The notes beneath the pieces are model-generated. The model made no database searches, was not told the DNA's origin, and worked only from the letters and a program-made list of their open reading frames with translations. From Dysidea avara (lineage: Eukaryota; Porifera; Demospongiae; Dictyoceratida; Dysideidae): a DNA stretch of 64,000 bases. Of this stretch, positions 28,001-48,009 are shown piece after piece. The DNA lies in assembly GCF_963678975.1 (NCBI RefSeq), contig NC_089278.1, forward strand, positions 14,799,959 to 14,863,958, read 5' to 3'. Position 1 is the first letter of the stretch, and each line of letters opens with the position of its first letter. The position numbers were made by a program, and so were the translations under genes.

Positions 28001-28250
28001 TGGGTTTCCTCAACCAAAGAGAGCTCCTATGCAGAGGATTGGAAATTTTGCATATCCCACCAGGAAAGTTTCAGAACAACCTGCTGAATTAGATCCTCGT
28101 GGCGTAGAAATGACATCAAATAGTGGTGGAGCTAATGGGAGTGTAGAAAGGAGACCATTTTCTGCACTCTCGGGTAGAAGTTTGCCCAAGTGGAGCAGAC
28201 TGCATAATGCTTACAGCAAGCAAAGCAGTTCAAAAAGGCCGCATGCTTAA
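16052..28250 (+). CDS. Large coiled-coil protein, identity unknown
   Basis: About 30 short exons with good GT/AG sites keep one frame, for roughly 900 residues. Examples are 16052-16192, 16632-16685, 21117-21203, 21251-21418, 22295-22438 and the last, 27741-28250, which ends KRPHA-stop. The middle third is helical and heptad-rich (KHLTLLEELIVQSNSQIKVA, CAVAIQDWLLKTIVEIQGNI). The N-terminal part is acidic and polar; the C-terminal 250 residues are Ser, Gln and Pro rich and probably disordered. No enzyme motif, signal peptide or membrane segment is seen. The first ATG (16052) is a guess: a stop lies just upstream in frame, but so does an acceptor-like TTTATAG, so a 5' exon may be missing. LINE fragments sit in the intron between about 23980 and 25690, and transposons sit in others. 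A centrosomal or cytoskeletal scaffold is possible but not shown. Confidence 0.65.
17116..17248. mobile_element. Foldback MITE family M1, copy 3
   Basis: The ends AAAACTGCCAAGCTG and CAGCTTGGCAGGTTTT are a near-perfect inverted pair. The copy is short and keeps only one clear copy of the inner CCACCACCTTTGAT arm. It lies in an intron of the plus-strand coiled-coil gene. Confidence 0.75.
17616..17906 (+). mobile_element. tRNA-like SINE flanked by the ACTCTAATAGA motif
   Basis: A tRNA-like core at about 17783-17852 has an A-box-like TGGCAGAGTGGTAA and a B-box-like GGCTTGAACCC about 45 bases apart, as in a pol III internal promoter. It is bracketed by TACTCTAATAGAGCACACA on the left (17616) and TGACTGTTCTATTAGAGTAT on the right (17880), which are the same motif in opposite orientations. 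It is too diverged for a working tRNA. It is intronic in the plus-strand coiled-coil gene. The SINE call is inferred from the promoter boxes. Confidence 0.5.
19584..19908. mobile_element. Possible degraded hAT-type MITE
   Basis: The left end TAGGGCTGGAACAGATAATCC and the right end ATAGC...CATTTCAGTCCTA are weak inverted repeats, and both halves carry ATATCC-rich stretches (CAGATATCCGG and CAGGATATCCAGAT). No convincing target-site duplication was found. A fragment of similar type occurs at 10562-10595. Intronic. Confidence 0.35.
22838..22912. mobile_element. Foldback MITE family M1, partial copy
   Basis: Only one arm is recognisable: a TTCTTGGCCGCCACATTTTA stretch followed by TTTCACAACTTTC, as in the right arm of the copy at 945-1182. 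The opposite arm is not visible. Confidence 0.5.
24050..24180 (+). mobile_element. LINE 3' fragment, plus strand
   Basis: The frame reads YKFSFYPSTIKLWNDLP followed by a short tail and stop. The pattern Y-x-x-S-F-x-P-x-T-I-x-x-W-N-x-L-P is the usual C-terminus of CR1/L2/Jockey-type LINE reverse transcriptases. It ends near a CATA-rich simple repeat at 24182-24215, which it shares tail to tail with the minus-strand LINE next to it. It lies in sense orientation in an intron of the coiled-coil gene. Confidence 0.65.
24220..25330 (-). mobile_element. 5'-truncated non-LTR retrotransposon (LINE)
   Basis: The minus strand carries an open frame of 351 codons or more (24254-25309), continuing upstream as KKAFDSV to about 25328. 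It encodes the C-terminal half of a reverse transcriptase: [39 protein letters not shown], the catalytic FADDTK, then a C-terminal region with HRRNRRGDL-like YRNRRGDLIFLFK and FGTRVINDWNNL. The endonuclease and the front of the RT are absent, so this is a typical 5'-truncated insertion. The surviving frame is open, which suggests it is fairly young. It is antisense to the host gene, in an intron. Family: Jockey/CR1/L2-like; not resolved further. Confidence 0.93.
27170..27637. mobile_element. hAT-like MITE, 468 bp, at a splice donor
   Basis: The ends CAGTGCTGGGCAAGTTACTT and CGTGTTACTCCTAACACTG are inverted repeats, and perfect 8-bp direct repeats TAAGTGCT flank it at 27162-27169 and 27638-27645. 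Both are hAT hallmarks. The interior consists of many AGTTAC and GTAACT runs and has no open frame. The left copy of the target duplication is part of the splice donor of the preceding exon (ATG, then GTAAGTGCT), so the element sits nine bases into the intron. Confidence 0.92.
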
Positions 28251-29606
28251 CCTTGCTACTATACACTAGTAGCATACTGAACTGACTCATAACTACTGTG
28301 TGTTCACAAATTTTTGTTGTGATAAAGACTGTCAATGTATATTTGGCACTTTTGATTACTGTGTGTACTGAGTGTATGCACAATTTGTGAGAGATGATTG
28401 GCATGTGTATTGAAAGAACAACAGAACAAACTTGAAACTAATTACCTTACAACTGTACGTCTCTTTGTAGTGGTAAAGAGGCCACAGTGGCAGTTGTGTG
28501 TATAACAATAGTTATTGCCGAGGTTACTGCTGATCGTGAGGAACTATGCCTTTACATACTGCATGGTGTCTGCATCTTTTGACTTTATATGCAAACTTAT
28601 GTGCCACATCAGTATTGGCAATCATGTATGCGTTATGCACCTATCAATGTCACGCCCCACCTACCCCAGGTCGGGCAGCAGGTGGGGATTTGTCAACCAA
28701 GCTCGTCCCCAGGGTAAGGGCATTTGCAACACGAATATCCGTACTTTTCCATACTGTTGTGATTCCCGGGATAATTAGTGGGGGATTCGTAACTAAAAGT
28801 TGTCTCCAGGCCCAGGGGCGGGGAATTTGCAATCTCGCATTTGCAAGTCCCCAACAATCTCCACCTCTGCCCGACCTGGGGTAGGTGGGGCTTGACATTG
28901 ATAGGTGCATTATTATTCCTACATCTGTACATACAATTGAAACAGCTTCTGCGGTCTAAAATAAAGCTTCTGCAGTCTTAATGGCCAGTTCAGCACGATT
29001 TTGACGATGCACAAAGCATAATCTATGGAACATCTTTCCTTGGCTTACCTTCACCCTTCATTTTGTCGCTTTGTGAGGGTCCCTGACTACACGTATAACT
29101 TGTTAGTTATACTTGGGAGAAAGCGTCTGGATTTCCGCTAGCATCTATCACGAACGCTAGCTTAGCTAGTCTTTTCCGTCCGCGCCATGAATTATTCCGT
29201 GGCAGTTTTTTTAGCCACCACCAGCTTACGGATTGATCACAGCCACTCATAAGAAATTATTGCGACCATCAGCGGCAAACCTAAGCTGAAGAAAGGTTTG
29301 AGCTCCACCTTACACATAATGCGGAACTTGTATCGCGGACGGAAATACAAGGCCGGCTACGCGGCTCTCCGTTCTACATAATGCAATACTCACGCGACAT
29401 CACGCGCATTTTACACGAGTACCTGCCACATTTAATATTTTACACGGGTAATCGGTACAGAGCAACAAAAAAACATACAACAGTAACAAAACTACAAGTG
29501 AACAGAATAAATACCGTATACAGAGTTATATTATTGCAATCATTAACATTATAGTGTAGGCGAATTGTAAAATGAATTAAGCTGATGATGAAATGAGTAC
29601 TGTATC
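28251..29606. other. Intergenic region between convergent genes
   Basis: The 3' ends of the plus-strand coiled-coil gene and of membrane protein A face each other here. It holds a Harbinger-like MITE (28636-28909) and a CpG-richer stretch at about 29050-29420. The latter has an inverted pair, TTTTCCGTCCGCG at 29172 and CGCGGACGGAAAT at 29334, probably another degraded transposon. I see no gene. Confidence 0.5.
28636..28909. mobile_element. PIF/Harbinger-like MITE, 274 bp, TTA duplication
   Basis: Terminal inverted repeats of about 43 bp (left TGCACCTATCAATGTCACGC..., right ending TTGACATTGATAGGTGCA) are almost perfect, with one or two mismatches. TTA directly flanks both ends (28633-28635 and 28910-28912); a TWA duplication is the PIF/Harbinger signature. 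The G+C content is higher than in the surroundings and there is no coding capacity. Arm identity suggests a fairly recent insertion. Confidence 0.88.
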
Positions 29607-32600
29607 TCATGTAGTTTTGGTATGATGTGTTGCTGAACAGTCACTGTATTGTGAAGAACGTTGTGAAGTGGTTGATGCTGATGTACTGCTATTAGCTGGT
29701 CTGGGCTGAGAGGTATTGGTCTCTTCTACACTGGGGTCACAAGCTAGTATGTTACTGATTCGTAATCTTCGCTCAATGCTAGCCCGACTTCTAAATGTGA
29801 AATTTTGAAACCTATAAGAACAGGACACAAATAGTAACAATAAACACTACAAACAAATTGTCTTGTCTTACCTGCTAAATCTACCACCACCTTCTCTCTT
29901 TCTCCTATACAGCAATACTCCACATATTATTGCCACTAATACTACAAGTGTTGATACACATGAGCCAACCACTGCTCCAACTATAATAATAGTGTTTTTA
30001 TTACTTGTTGATTCAACAGATTCACTAGAATTGGTACTGGAGCCACCAGGGCTAGAAGGCTGCTCCACTGGCTCACTGCGGCAGTAATCATTTGACGCTG
30101 GCACATAATACACTGGACAATAACGATCCACTACCACACTGTCACTGCGTATCTTCAAAGTTGGTTTAGTTTTTACCCAATTCTGTAATGCATTCAGTAA
30201 CTGTGTAGTGTTCACCTCCCCAGTGGAAACAATTCTGCCAGTGAATATCCCTGTTTTAGGTCCTAAGCACAAGAAGTCAGTTTCCACAAGTCGGTAGTTT
30301 GATAACTTCAGATCACATTTAAACAGTTCTCTGAATCTTTCAGTACCAAGTACAGCCAGTATTTGATCACTAAAGTTTCTACTAATTTTTTTCTCCGCAC
30401 CAGTCTGTAGATGTCAAACAGCAGTAGTAACACACATACAAACATAAACACTGTATACATACACAGTGTACACATACACACTATACGCAAACATGCTTTT
30501 GTCTGTACACACACCATAGGGCAAATCAATATTTAAAAAGTGCACAATGGAATGTTATCACATATTATATGCAAGATAGCAAGCTGGTCGGACAACCACA
30601 GGTGAATTGGTAGTGGAATGATGCAAGACCCTTAGTGCTACTATAGTCATGTAAAATAATGTACCTCTCTATAAGGATGTACCTACAATGGACAATCAGT
30701 TGTGAAGACTGTGGCAAATTGGTGACCGCCATGTGTTATTTTCGAACCCTGACTCCTTTCTTCTTTATAATGGATTAGGTTTAATTCACATCATCTCATT
30801 AAGTATGAATGCAGTAGAACTATCTACCTATTGAATCTCTCAATAACCATTAGGGAAATGTGAAATCTTTGTGCATGGTATAGTACTTTTAGTAATGTGG
30901 ATCAGTTCACGTGGGCTTGTCCTACTCCTTGTTAACTAGCCATATATACTATGGTTTGTATTAATGGATCCAACACCTTTTACCTTTGAGCACTAAAATT
31001 TTTTGATAGCTACATTCTTGGCATTTTATGTGTAACAAAGTAAGCAGTGTATCATGAAATTCAATACATTGCAGTGTGTGTGAAAGTTGTGCCAATACTG
31101 AAATGCATTTATTGCGACAAAGATGATACGCTAGTACACACAAAAACACTAAAAATAATAAACACTCACTTTCTGCAGTTTTTTATTACAACTTTTGAAT
31201 GTATAAAAGTTCAACTTGATTTGGAAGTGAGCCACAGCATCTGAAGAAGGAAAACAACACATTATATTCTCATTTCAATTACAACACTAACTCAACATGC
31301 ACTGGAAAAAAAACTATGACTAGCTTCAATGTTGTGCGTTGTGCTCAGTATAGTGTGTGTGATATAAAGTGTTTGCAGGCTTGTTAGGACAGATGAGGTA
31401 TAGGCTACATGTAGCATCAGATGCTGAGCATGTTAAGCCAACACTACTGCAGAGGTGTTTGACAGTCTACCATCGACCAGTAGCACAATTCTGATTAAAC
31501 CAGCAAACTAACCATCATATGCTACTGGCTGGCAATGATAGGTCAGGGGAAGGTCCTGGCTCAAGCCTGACCAGTATTGTAGACCCCATATAGTGGTGGG
31601 AAATGCAGTCACCACCAACAAAGAAATGTGCAGTGATGAGCACACATACTCACAATGACTGTCCTAACTGAGTAGTCCCAAACATTTTGAAATGTGTGAA
31701 GGTAACATGACTCTCTCAACCAAACAACACATTAATAAACAGATATGGTGTGATATACAAAGCATTAGCTACAGCCTGACAAGTGCAGGTAGTTCAGCTG
31801 CAGCAGCTGTCAAGTAGGGAGGCTCACTGTCACAACTACTTTATCATGCCAAAAATGTACTTACCTTCATGTCCTGGTAGGTTAGTCACAACCACTCTCT
31901 GTTGTAAACACTGGTTGTCCCCGGCAACAAGCAAGGTGATGTTATAAACAGCTCCAGGATTGTATAGAGGAAACACCACTTGACTCTTGTTGGTTGGGAC
32001 CTCTTTTGTCTCTGAGAACATTTGCCAGCCAAATGTTGTGTTGTATGTGGTGTTAACCACAAACTGCACCTGTAAAATAAGTGAACCAGTGATTGAGTGA
32101 TCACCATGGGTGTGAGCATGTGATAGAGTTACTGTGACATTACAGATATAGATGTCGTATTATATTAACTATCTGTCTACAATGAAATGTTACCACCTGC
32201 TGTGTAACTTACAAATGAAATACTACATATAAGCTCAGCTGACTATCAGTAATACTAGCTCACCTTATATGTCCATCCTTTAGTTGGAGCAGTGTATCTT
32301 GATGTGTTCCACGTCACCTTCAGATTCCACTCATCTTTGGCATAAGCCATTAATCTTAAATCATCTGTACAATGTACAACAGAACAGCCTTTAGTTCTAC
32401 CTATTATGCCACATAAGAGTGTAGCTTATGCCATTTGATACATCAAAATGGACACCTAAAATTCGGACAACTTGGTAATCAGGACACTTGTCGATTTGTA
32501 TTTGCATAGCATTCACACAGTCAAGACAAATCACTGATAAGGATATATTCAGAATCAGAACACTGTCTATATTACATTAGTACACACTTAGACTTTCAAA

Positions 32601-33172
32601 ATTTTGACATACATGGTCCCCAGGAGCCCATTAAGTACTGCGAGCCCCTGGTCCCTAATAGAGGCATTCTACTGCACTATGAAAGCACCTCACACCACAA
32701 TGAAATATTACCACAACCAAGACCCACAGTACAACTCAATAATGTCCACATATAGCCATATCAACCAAATGCCAATCCTGTCTGTTGGGACATAAATCAA
32801 ATTAGACTACCTTACAGGGAAGCACACATACAGAGCAGCTGACATTGATCAATGTAAGAATTCCAACTTCATAATTGCAGTACAATGGCTCTATACACAG
32901 AGCCCCTTGTGTTTACCTACCACCCAATGGATTCAGACAAGAAATGACTACACAGTACATCAACAGCTATGATTTATTAACATCCACTGCTCACCCCCTA
33001 TATTATATCCTCCACTTCCATCAACATAATCTGAATCATCTTCTAGTGAATCGTCAAAAGTGAAGTGGCTACAGTCAATGCCACTGGCCACATGACAGTA
33101 GCTCCATAGCAACACACCCAACCACAGTGCTAACAGACCCATGGATACCTGTAGAATAATCATTATGGCCAA
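29607..33172 (-). CDS. Type I single-pass membrane protein A (FN3-like)
   Basis: Recognised exons are about 33002-33145 (start), 32264-32364, 31865-32069, 29872-30404 and 29607-29811. The best start is the internal MGLLALWLGVLLWSYCHVASG, a signal peptide lying just after an acceptor-like TTCTACAG, so an upstream non-coding exon is likely. Two exons (VTWNTSRYTAPTKGWTYK and VQFVVNTTYNTT...VYNITLLVAG) form an FN3-like ectodomain with several N-glycosylation sites. A juxtamembrane region follows (GRIVSTGEVNTTQLL), then one membrane segment (IIIVGAVVGSCVSTLVVLVA) and an RRKREGGG stop-transfer. The roughly 75-residue tail is Ser/Thr rich. Frames do not close between 31865 and 30404, so one short exon (phase 1 in, 0 out) is unplaced; the paralog at 61606 has exactly such an exon. 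It lacks a kinase domain. Ligand unknown. Confidence 0.72.
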
Positions 33173-34712
33173 TGGTAATTAGATGTAAAAACAACAAGAC
33201 CACTTTTTATGAATAAAGCAACCAGGTGGGTCTATTTACATAACAATCATAACAGGCAATGAAAATAAAACTCAGGTACCATGGTTGGTCTTTTGTAAGG
33301 GATCAGGGGACAACCACACAATTTCTTAGTAATAACAATCATAACAGGCAATGAAAATAAAACACAGGTACCATGGTTGGTCTTTTGTAAGGGATCAGGG
33401 GACAACCACACAATTTCTTACAAACAAAACTACTCATCTGGAGCTGTGAGATTATGAAATAATAGCACAATGGTGACAAACTATTACAAAAGGTGTTGAC
33501 AGTAGAACAAATCACTATTATTACTGTGGCATTGTAAACAAATTACTCTGAATGTGCTAAAAAGGTAGTTTCCATTATTCCAAATGTGCCAGAGAAAGTT
33601 TCTATTGTGCTAGGTAAAGTTCACCCCATTAGAAGACCTTGCAATGGTCTTCAACATTACAATCCTACTGGCTGACAAAGTATCAACACATTAGTCAACT
33701 ACACTATCTTGTTAACTTGACAGACATTACACACCCTAGCATAGTTAACCACAATAAAGACTTCAAAGCGAAAATCATTATACACGTTGTTGGTTATTAG
33801 TACTATGGGATATTGTGTAGGCGAACTAGTGTCTGAGAAGCCTGTAACAACAATACACGAATTCTTAGCCATCCAATAGCATATCGGCCTCAGCAGTGGC
33901 GAATAAGGCTAGAGGAACACTTTACTCAGCATGTGTAGTACCACAAAAATTGACCATAATAATTATATCGCTTAATCATCACCTCGCACTTGAACGCTAA
34001 CAATTCGTGCCAGCACGCGTGCTTGTGTACAGTATTAACTGTAGTTCGTCACATCGCACTACTTACACGCTCTTTCACGTATACGCACTTCGCTATATCC
34101 CATGCCAGTGATATTTGGCACGCGAGCTAGCACCCTAATAGCGACGGTACTCAACATGTGGAGTAGACAGTTCGAGAAGGCTAACACGATACATAGACTT
34201 TATTATGATAGCTAGACATTCAGTTACAGTAACGGTTTACTCACGCTGTTGTTTCACTCTTGAGGACCAAAAGTCACCGCGAATAACACACCGCACCAAA
34301 AACAATACCGAGTTCCTGAACGAAGCCTTTCATTCACGTGATCGTTATTCATATGTGTGGTTTCGCTACCAAAACAGGCTAAGTATTTACACACCCCAGT
34401 CGCCGCTGCTTTGATGGACACCTTGCAAGTGATGAATACCAAAAAAGTACCAGCCAAACTGATGAACCCAGCTGCTAAATACAGTTCTTGACATATCGCT
34501 TTTTAAACTTTTAGCTATCAATTATGTGTGTGCTATTTAGTTCCCTTGCCATGGCCTGTACTGTGCATTGGTATATAGTCGCCTGTATCTAATGTGTATG
34601 TAATTGTTATGATTGTATGTTTCATGGGTGTCTATTATCTATGTATGTTTTAAACATCTTTATGTACTATAAAAGTATGAAAAAAGCACACAATTCACAT
34701 TATGTATACAAA
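33173..34712. other. Intergenic region between membrane protein A and the adaptor
   Basis: It holds a 92-bp tandem duplication (33242-33420) and, at about 33960-34360, a stretch richer in CpG (for example CCAGCACGCGTGCTTG). That stretch is a plausible promoter or first non-coding exon for membrane protein A. No coding exon is supported; the open frames at 34205-34457 lack partners. The adaptor ends at 34713, downstream of which are AT-rich possible polyadenylation signals (AATAAA was not found close by on the minus strand). Confidence 0.4.
33242..33420. repeat. 92-bp tandem duplication
   Basis: Two adjacent copies start AACAATCATAACAGGCAATG at 33242 and 33334, exactly 92 bases apart, and differ at only one or two positions (CTCAGG versus CACAGG). 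The near identity points to a recent event. It lies just upstream of membrane protein A, so it could fall in its promoter or a 5' intron. Confidence 0.95.
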
Positions 34713-44788
<10,076 letters not shown>

Positions 44789-45104
44789 CTTGTCAGCGCA
44801 ACGAAACTTTTTGGCGATCTCGTGATACTCTACCGGTAATCCTCATCACGTGATACGTATACGACTGCAGGTTGCCTATAGCGACATAGCATAACAAATA
44901 TGGCTGCCTTGGAAAACTTACAAAAGTGATTATTGATTAGCGTCAATTGACAAGTATGACTATAATTATGTGTGTTTGTAATGTCATGTTCCTAATGTCT
45001 GTTGACAGCGCTAAGCGGCTGTATTCGCTACTATTTAAAATTTTTAATTCCACTTTCCCTTGCAGTTCCGGACTCCCTCTAGCTACGTGCTTCTGCTAAA
45101 CGCA
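44789..45104. promoter_or_regulatory. Divergent promoter region, adaptor and tektin-like gene
   Basis: The 316 bp separate the adaptor start codon (44788, minus) from the tektin-like start codon (45105, plus). They include several CpG sites and a palindromic CACGTGAT box (TCATCACGTGATACG at 44846). An acceptor-like CCCTTGCAG just before 45066 suggests a non-coding first exon for the tektin-like gene within this interval. No TATA box is evident. The shared-promoter reading is inference from spacing. Confidence 0.5.
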
Positions 45105-47293
45105 ATGGAAGCATTAAAAAGAACTGTTTCTTTTAAGATTGAATCTGCCCCCTCTTCAGGGAGGCATGGTGCAGGACACAATGAACAGCCTACAATACCC
45201 AGAACTGCTCCAGTAAAAACACGATCAGGGATTCTCCGCTCTCCCTCTGCTACTTCAAGTAGTAGCTCTGATAAATTGTTAGCTAGTGAAGGTCTGCAAA
45301 TATCTGGCCAGAAATTGGCTCACACACCAACAAAGGGTACAAAAGCAACCACCACAGAGGAACACTATGATAAGGCTTTGGACCCAGGAAAGGTGGCTGC
45401 AGATCTTAGACTAACCACATCACATAAAATGCACGAAGAGGTGAAATGTTTAAGATATGAATCCTCCAAGATCAGAGAAACTCTACTCAAGGTGGAAGAA
45501 GAGGTGAGTTGTCTACATTTGTCTTGATGTGATCATTCAAATTTATTATAAAAACAATACATGGATGCACTCTTTATCAACTTTCAGAGTAGTTTTACCA
45601 TGCAACAAGAAACATCGACAGAGAAAAAAAAACAATAGACGCATTATGCAACATTTAAACTGATCCTTTTATACGGTATTAGGTTAAGCATGTATCAAGA
45701 GCTAAGAAGTCACTGGAGACTACTGTACAGGAGATCAGGACTAGTATATCAGTGAATCAGCAGTCACTAAGTGTGCAGGAGAAGAAAAGTCGTGAAGAGG
45801 TATAAGCAAACATGTGTACGCTCTATTAGAGTATATTGTGCATATATGCTGGACAGGGCTTTTATAGTAATGTGTTGTGTATGTATTTTCAGAATTCTTG
45901 TTTGAAGTTACTCAAATCAGAAATGTCCACATTATCCAAGTGCAAACAGGACACAGAAGGCAAACTGCAGGCACTAAAGAAATTACTACAAGAAATGGAT
46001 CAGTCTCGTAGGCTACTACAAGGAAAACTGTCATCATCCTCACAAAATCTTCAACTAGATGCCCAGAGATACATGGTAAGAGTTGAGGAAATACATTCAT
46101 TTAGAACAGACATTTTGGGACCAAAATTTTTGTCCTAATAATATCTTAATTTGGAGACTGGAGAGCCTGTTAAGAGAGGTTTAATTTCACTGTACCTCTG
46201 TCATACCTTCAGGTGTACCATGGTCCAATTGTTGCTCGTCATGATGGCTATAGTAGACAGAGACACTATGCCAACTCCTGTCCTCAACCAAAGAAACTAG
46301 CAGTCACAGTAGATAGTAAGCAATACTGCTCAATATCACAGTTGTATCACTGCCACACTGCAGCTGATCTGTTGACAAAGGCATTACGACTTGTAACAGA
46401 GTCTAGGAATTTCAGGCAACAACTGAAGGGCTTTCTATCAGCACAACAAACCAAACAACAGGAAATGTCCACAAAGATCAAAGATGCTTTGAGGAGTGAC
46501 ATAGCTGAGAGTAGACTTCACCAGGTAGACTTTTACAACAAGTTCCTATTATTTTTACACTATTGATTTTTACAGAGTAAAGCTACAGTAAAGAATGGTC
46601 AACTGAAGGTACAGCAAAATGTGTTAGCACGTCGTCAACATAACGAGGAGCTAGCCCTGGGTATAGCCAAGGGACCAGTTAGTGCACTACACAGGTCAGT
46701 ACAACACCATATCCCACTAGTAATAGTAGCCTCTATTTCAGGTCAGTATCTGAGAGTACTGATCGACCTCTAACAAGACTTAGACCTGAGTCAGCCAGGG
46801 CAGAAATGGAAAATTTTAAAGAGACTGTTACTACAATTAATAGGTGAGCAAAATGGCAGCTAAGTCTACTGCCTATCCTGCACAAGTCATGGTCATAGAA
46901 ACAAACTATAAAAACAGGAATATACTTTTGAAGATGTACTACCTACAAGGTCTACCTCAGGCCATGGTCAACACTTAAAAAATCGTATTGCTTGTTTGAT
47001 CTACAGCACAAGTTTTAGGTGATAAAATTGTATTCTATAAAAAAGTGGGTCAGTCAGACCTGTGAAACAACTAATAATTGAAGATACTACCATTGCACCA
47101 AGCACAACAAACATCCTAATAGAACATACACATATTTGGTTACAGGAAGTTGTCTGCAACATGGGGTGAACTATCAGGGCTGGACAACCCCAAGAGAGCA
47201 GCTAACAGAGATTATTGTTCTAGCAGGAATGGCAGAGAGCTAAGTGACACAGCTCTGAGATTACGAGTAGCAGCAGGGGCAGACAACAAGTAA
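45105..47293 (+). CDS. Tektin-like coiled-coil protein
   Basis: Seven exons (45105-45503, 45683-45799, 45893-46075, 46213-46524, 46576-46694, 46742-46843, 47146-47293) close in one frame of 459 residues. A Ser-rich N-terminus is followed by long helices (KVAADLRLTTSHKMHEEVKC, LETTVQEIRTSISVNQQSLS). The pattern of alternating amphipathic segments and short linkers, and a length near the 390-500 of tektins, suggests a tektin or tektin-like axonemal filament protein (compare TEKTL1/CCDC105). I could not place the tektin signature nonapeptide, so this is tentative. Splicing inside AACAAG at 47290 to an acceptor at 47341 would add only WVSGL. It shares a short divergent promoter region with the adaptor and is convergent with the 811-residue coiled-coil gene. 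Confidence 0.6.
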
Positions 47294-48009
47294 GCAACAG
47301 CAACATTGATTGTTACATTACTAATATTGTATGTAATAACAGGTGGGTATCTGGACTATAACATCACCTGTTAGGTTATCATATGTGAATTACAATTAAT
47401 TATTATCTATTTACTACCTTTTGTAAGTTATTATATATAATATTTTATCTACCATACCAAAATCAATATGAGGTCATTGCAATAGTACTGTTAGATTTAA
47501 TCATTGGTCATACAGTACACTAAAGTATAAGCCACATGTGATGAAAACATGGTGTCTGGTTAGCTTAGAAAGTCATGTGGGGTAGTCTGGCAGTGCCCAC
47601 CCCATTGCATTATAGAGGAAGGGGTGGGTGCTGCCAAACTAGGGGAGGGGGTAAGGCATGTGAGGCTTCTACAGCATGACCCAGACAAGTGACCTAATTA
47701 ATCAATGACATCTTATATTAAAACAGAAGTTACATTCACAAAACAGTCAACAATTTTGACCAATCAAACTGAACTTCAATGTGTGATTCAAAACAGATAT
47801 ATTTACACGTGAGATAACGTATATTGTGTTTTACTGCTAGAATCTCTGTGATGTGCATGCTAGGGAAAATCAGCCAACTACAATTTGTGTTACACTTGTA
47901 TAATAAAGTGACCAGCCAAAATTCACCTCAATAATATATAAGGCAGGTCCTAGGGACCACATATCTTAATTTACACATAACACAATTACAGTTGTACAAA
48001 ACACAATTG
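47294..48009. other. Intergenic region between convergent 3' ends
   Basis: AT-rich sequence with no coding potential seen. A GGGTGGG and CCCACCCC inverted pair occurs at about 47595-47635 (GCAGTGCCCACCCCATT and AGGGGTGGGTGCTGCC), a small hairpin of about 16 bp that may be a MITE remnant. Nothing else stands out. Confidence 0.5.

Noticed and set aside
28546-28932. Open frames of 80-112 codons on both strands
   Set aside because: They lie within and around the palindromic Harbinger-like MITE; open frames on both strands reflect its G+C-rich inverted repeats.
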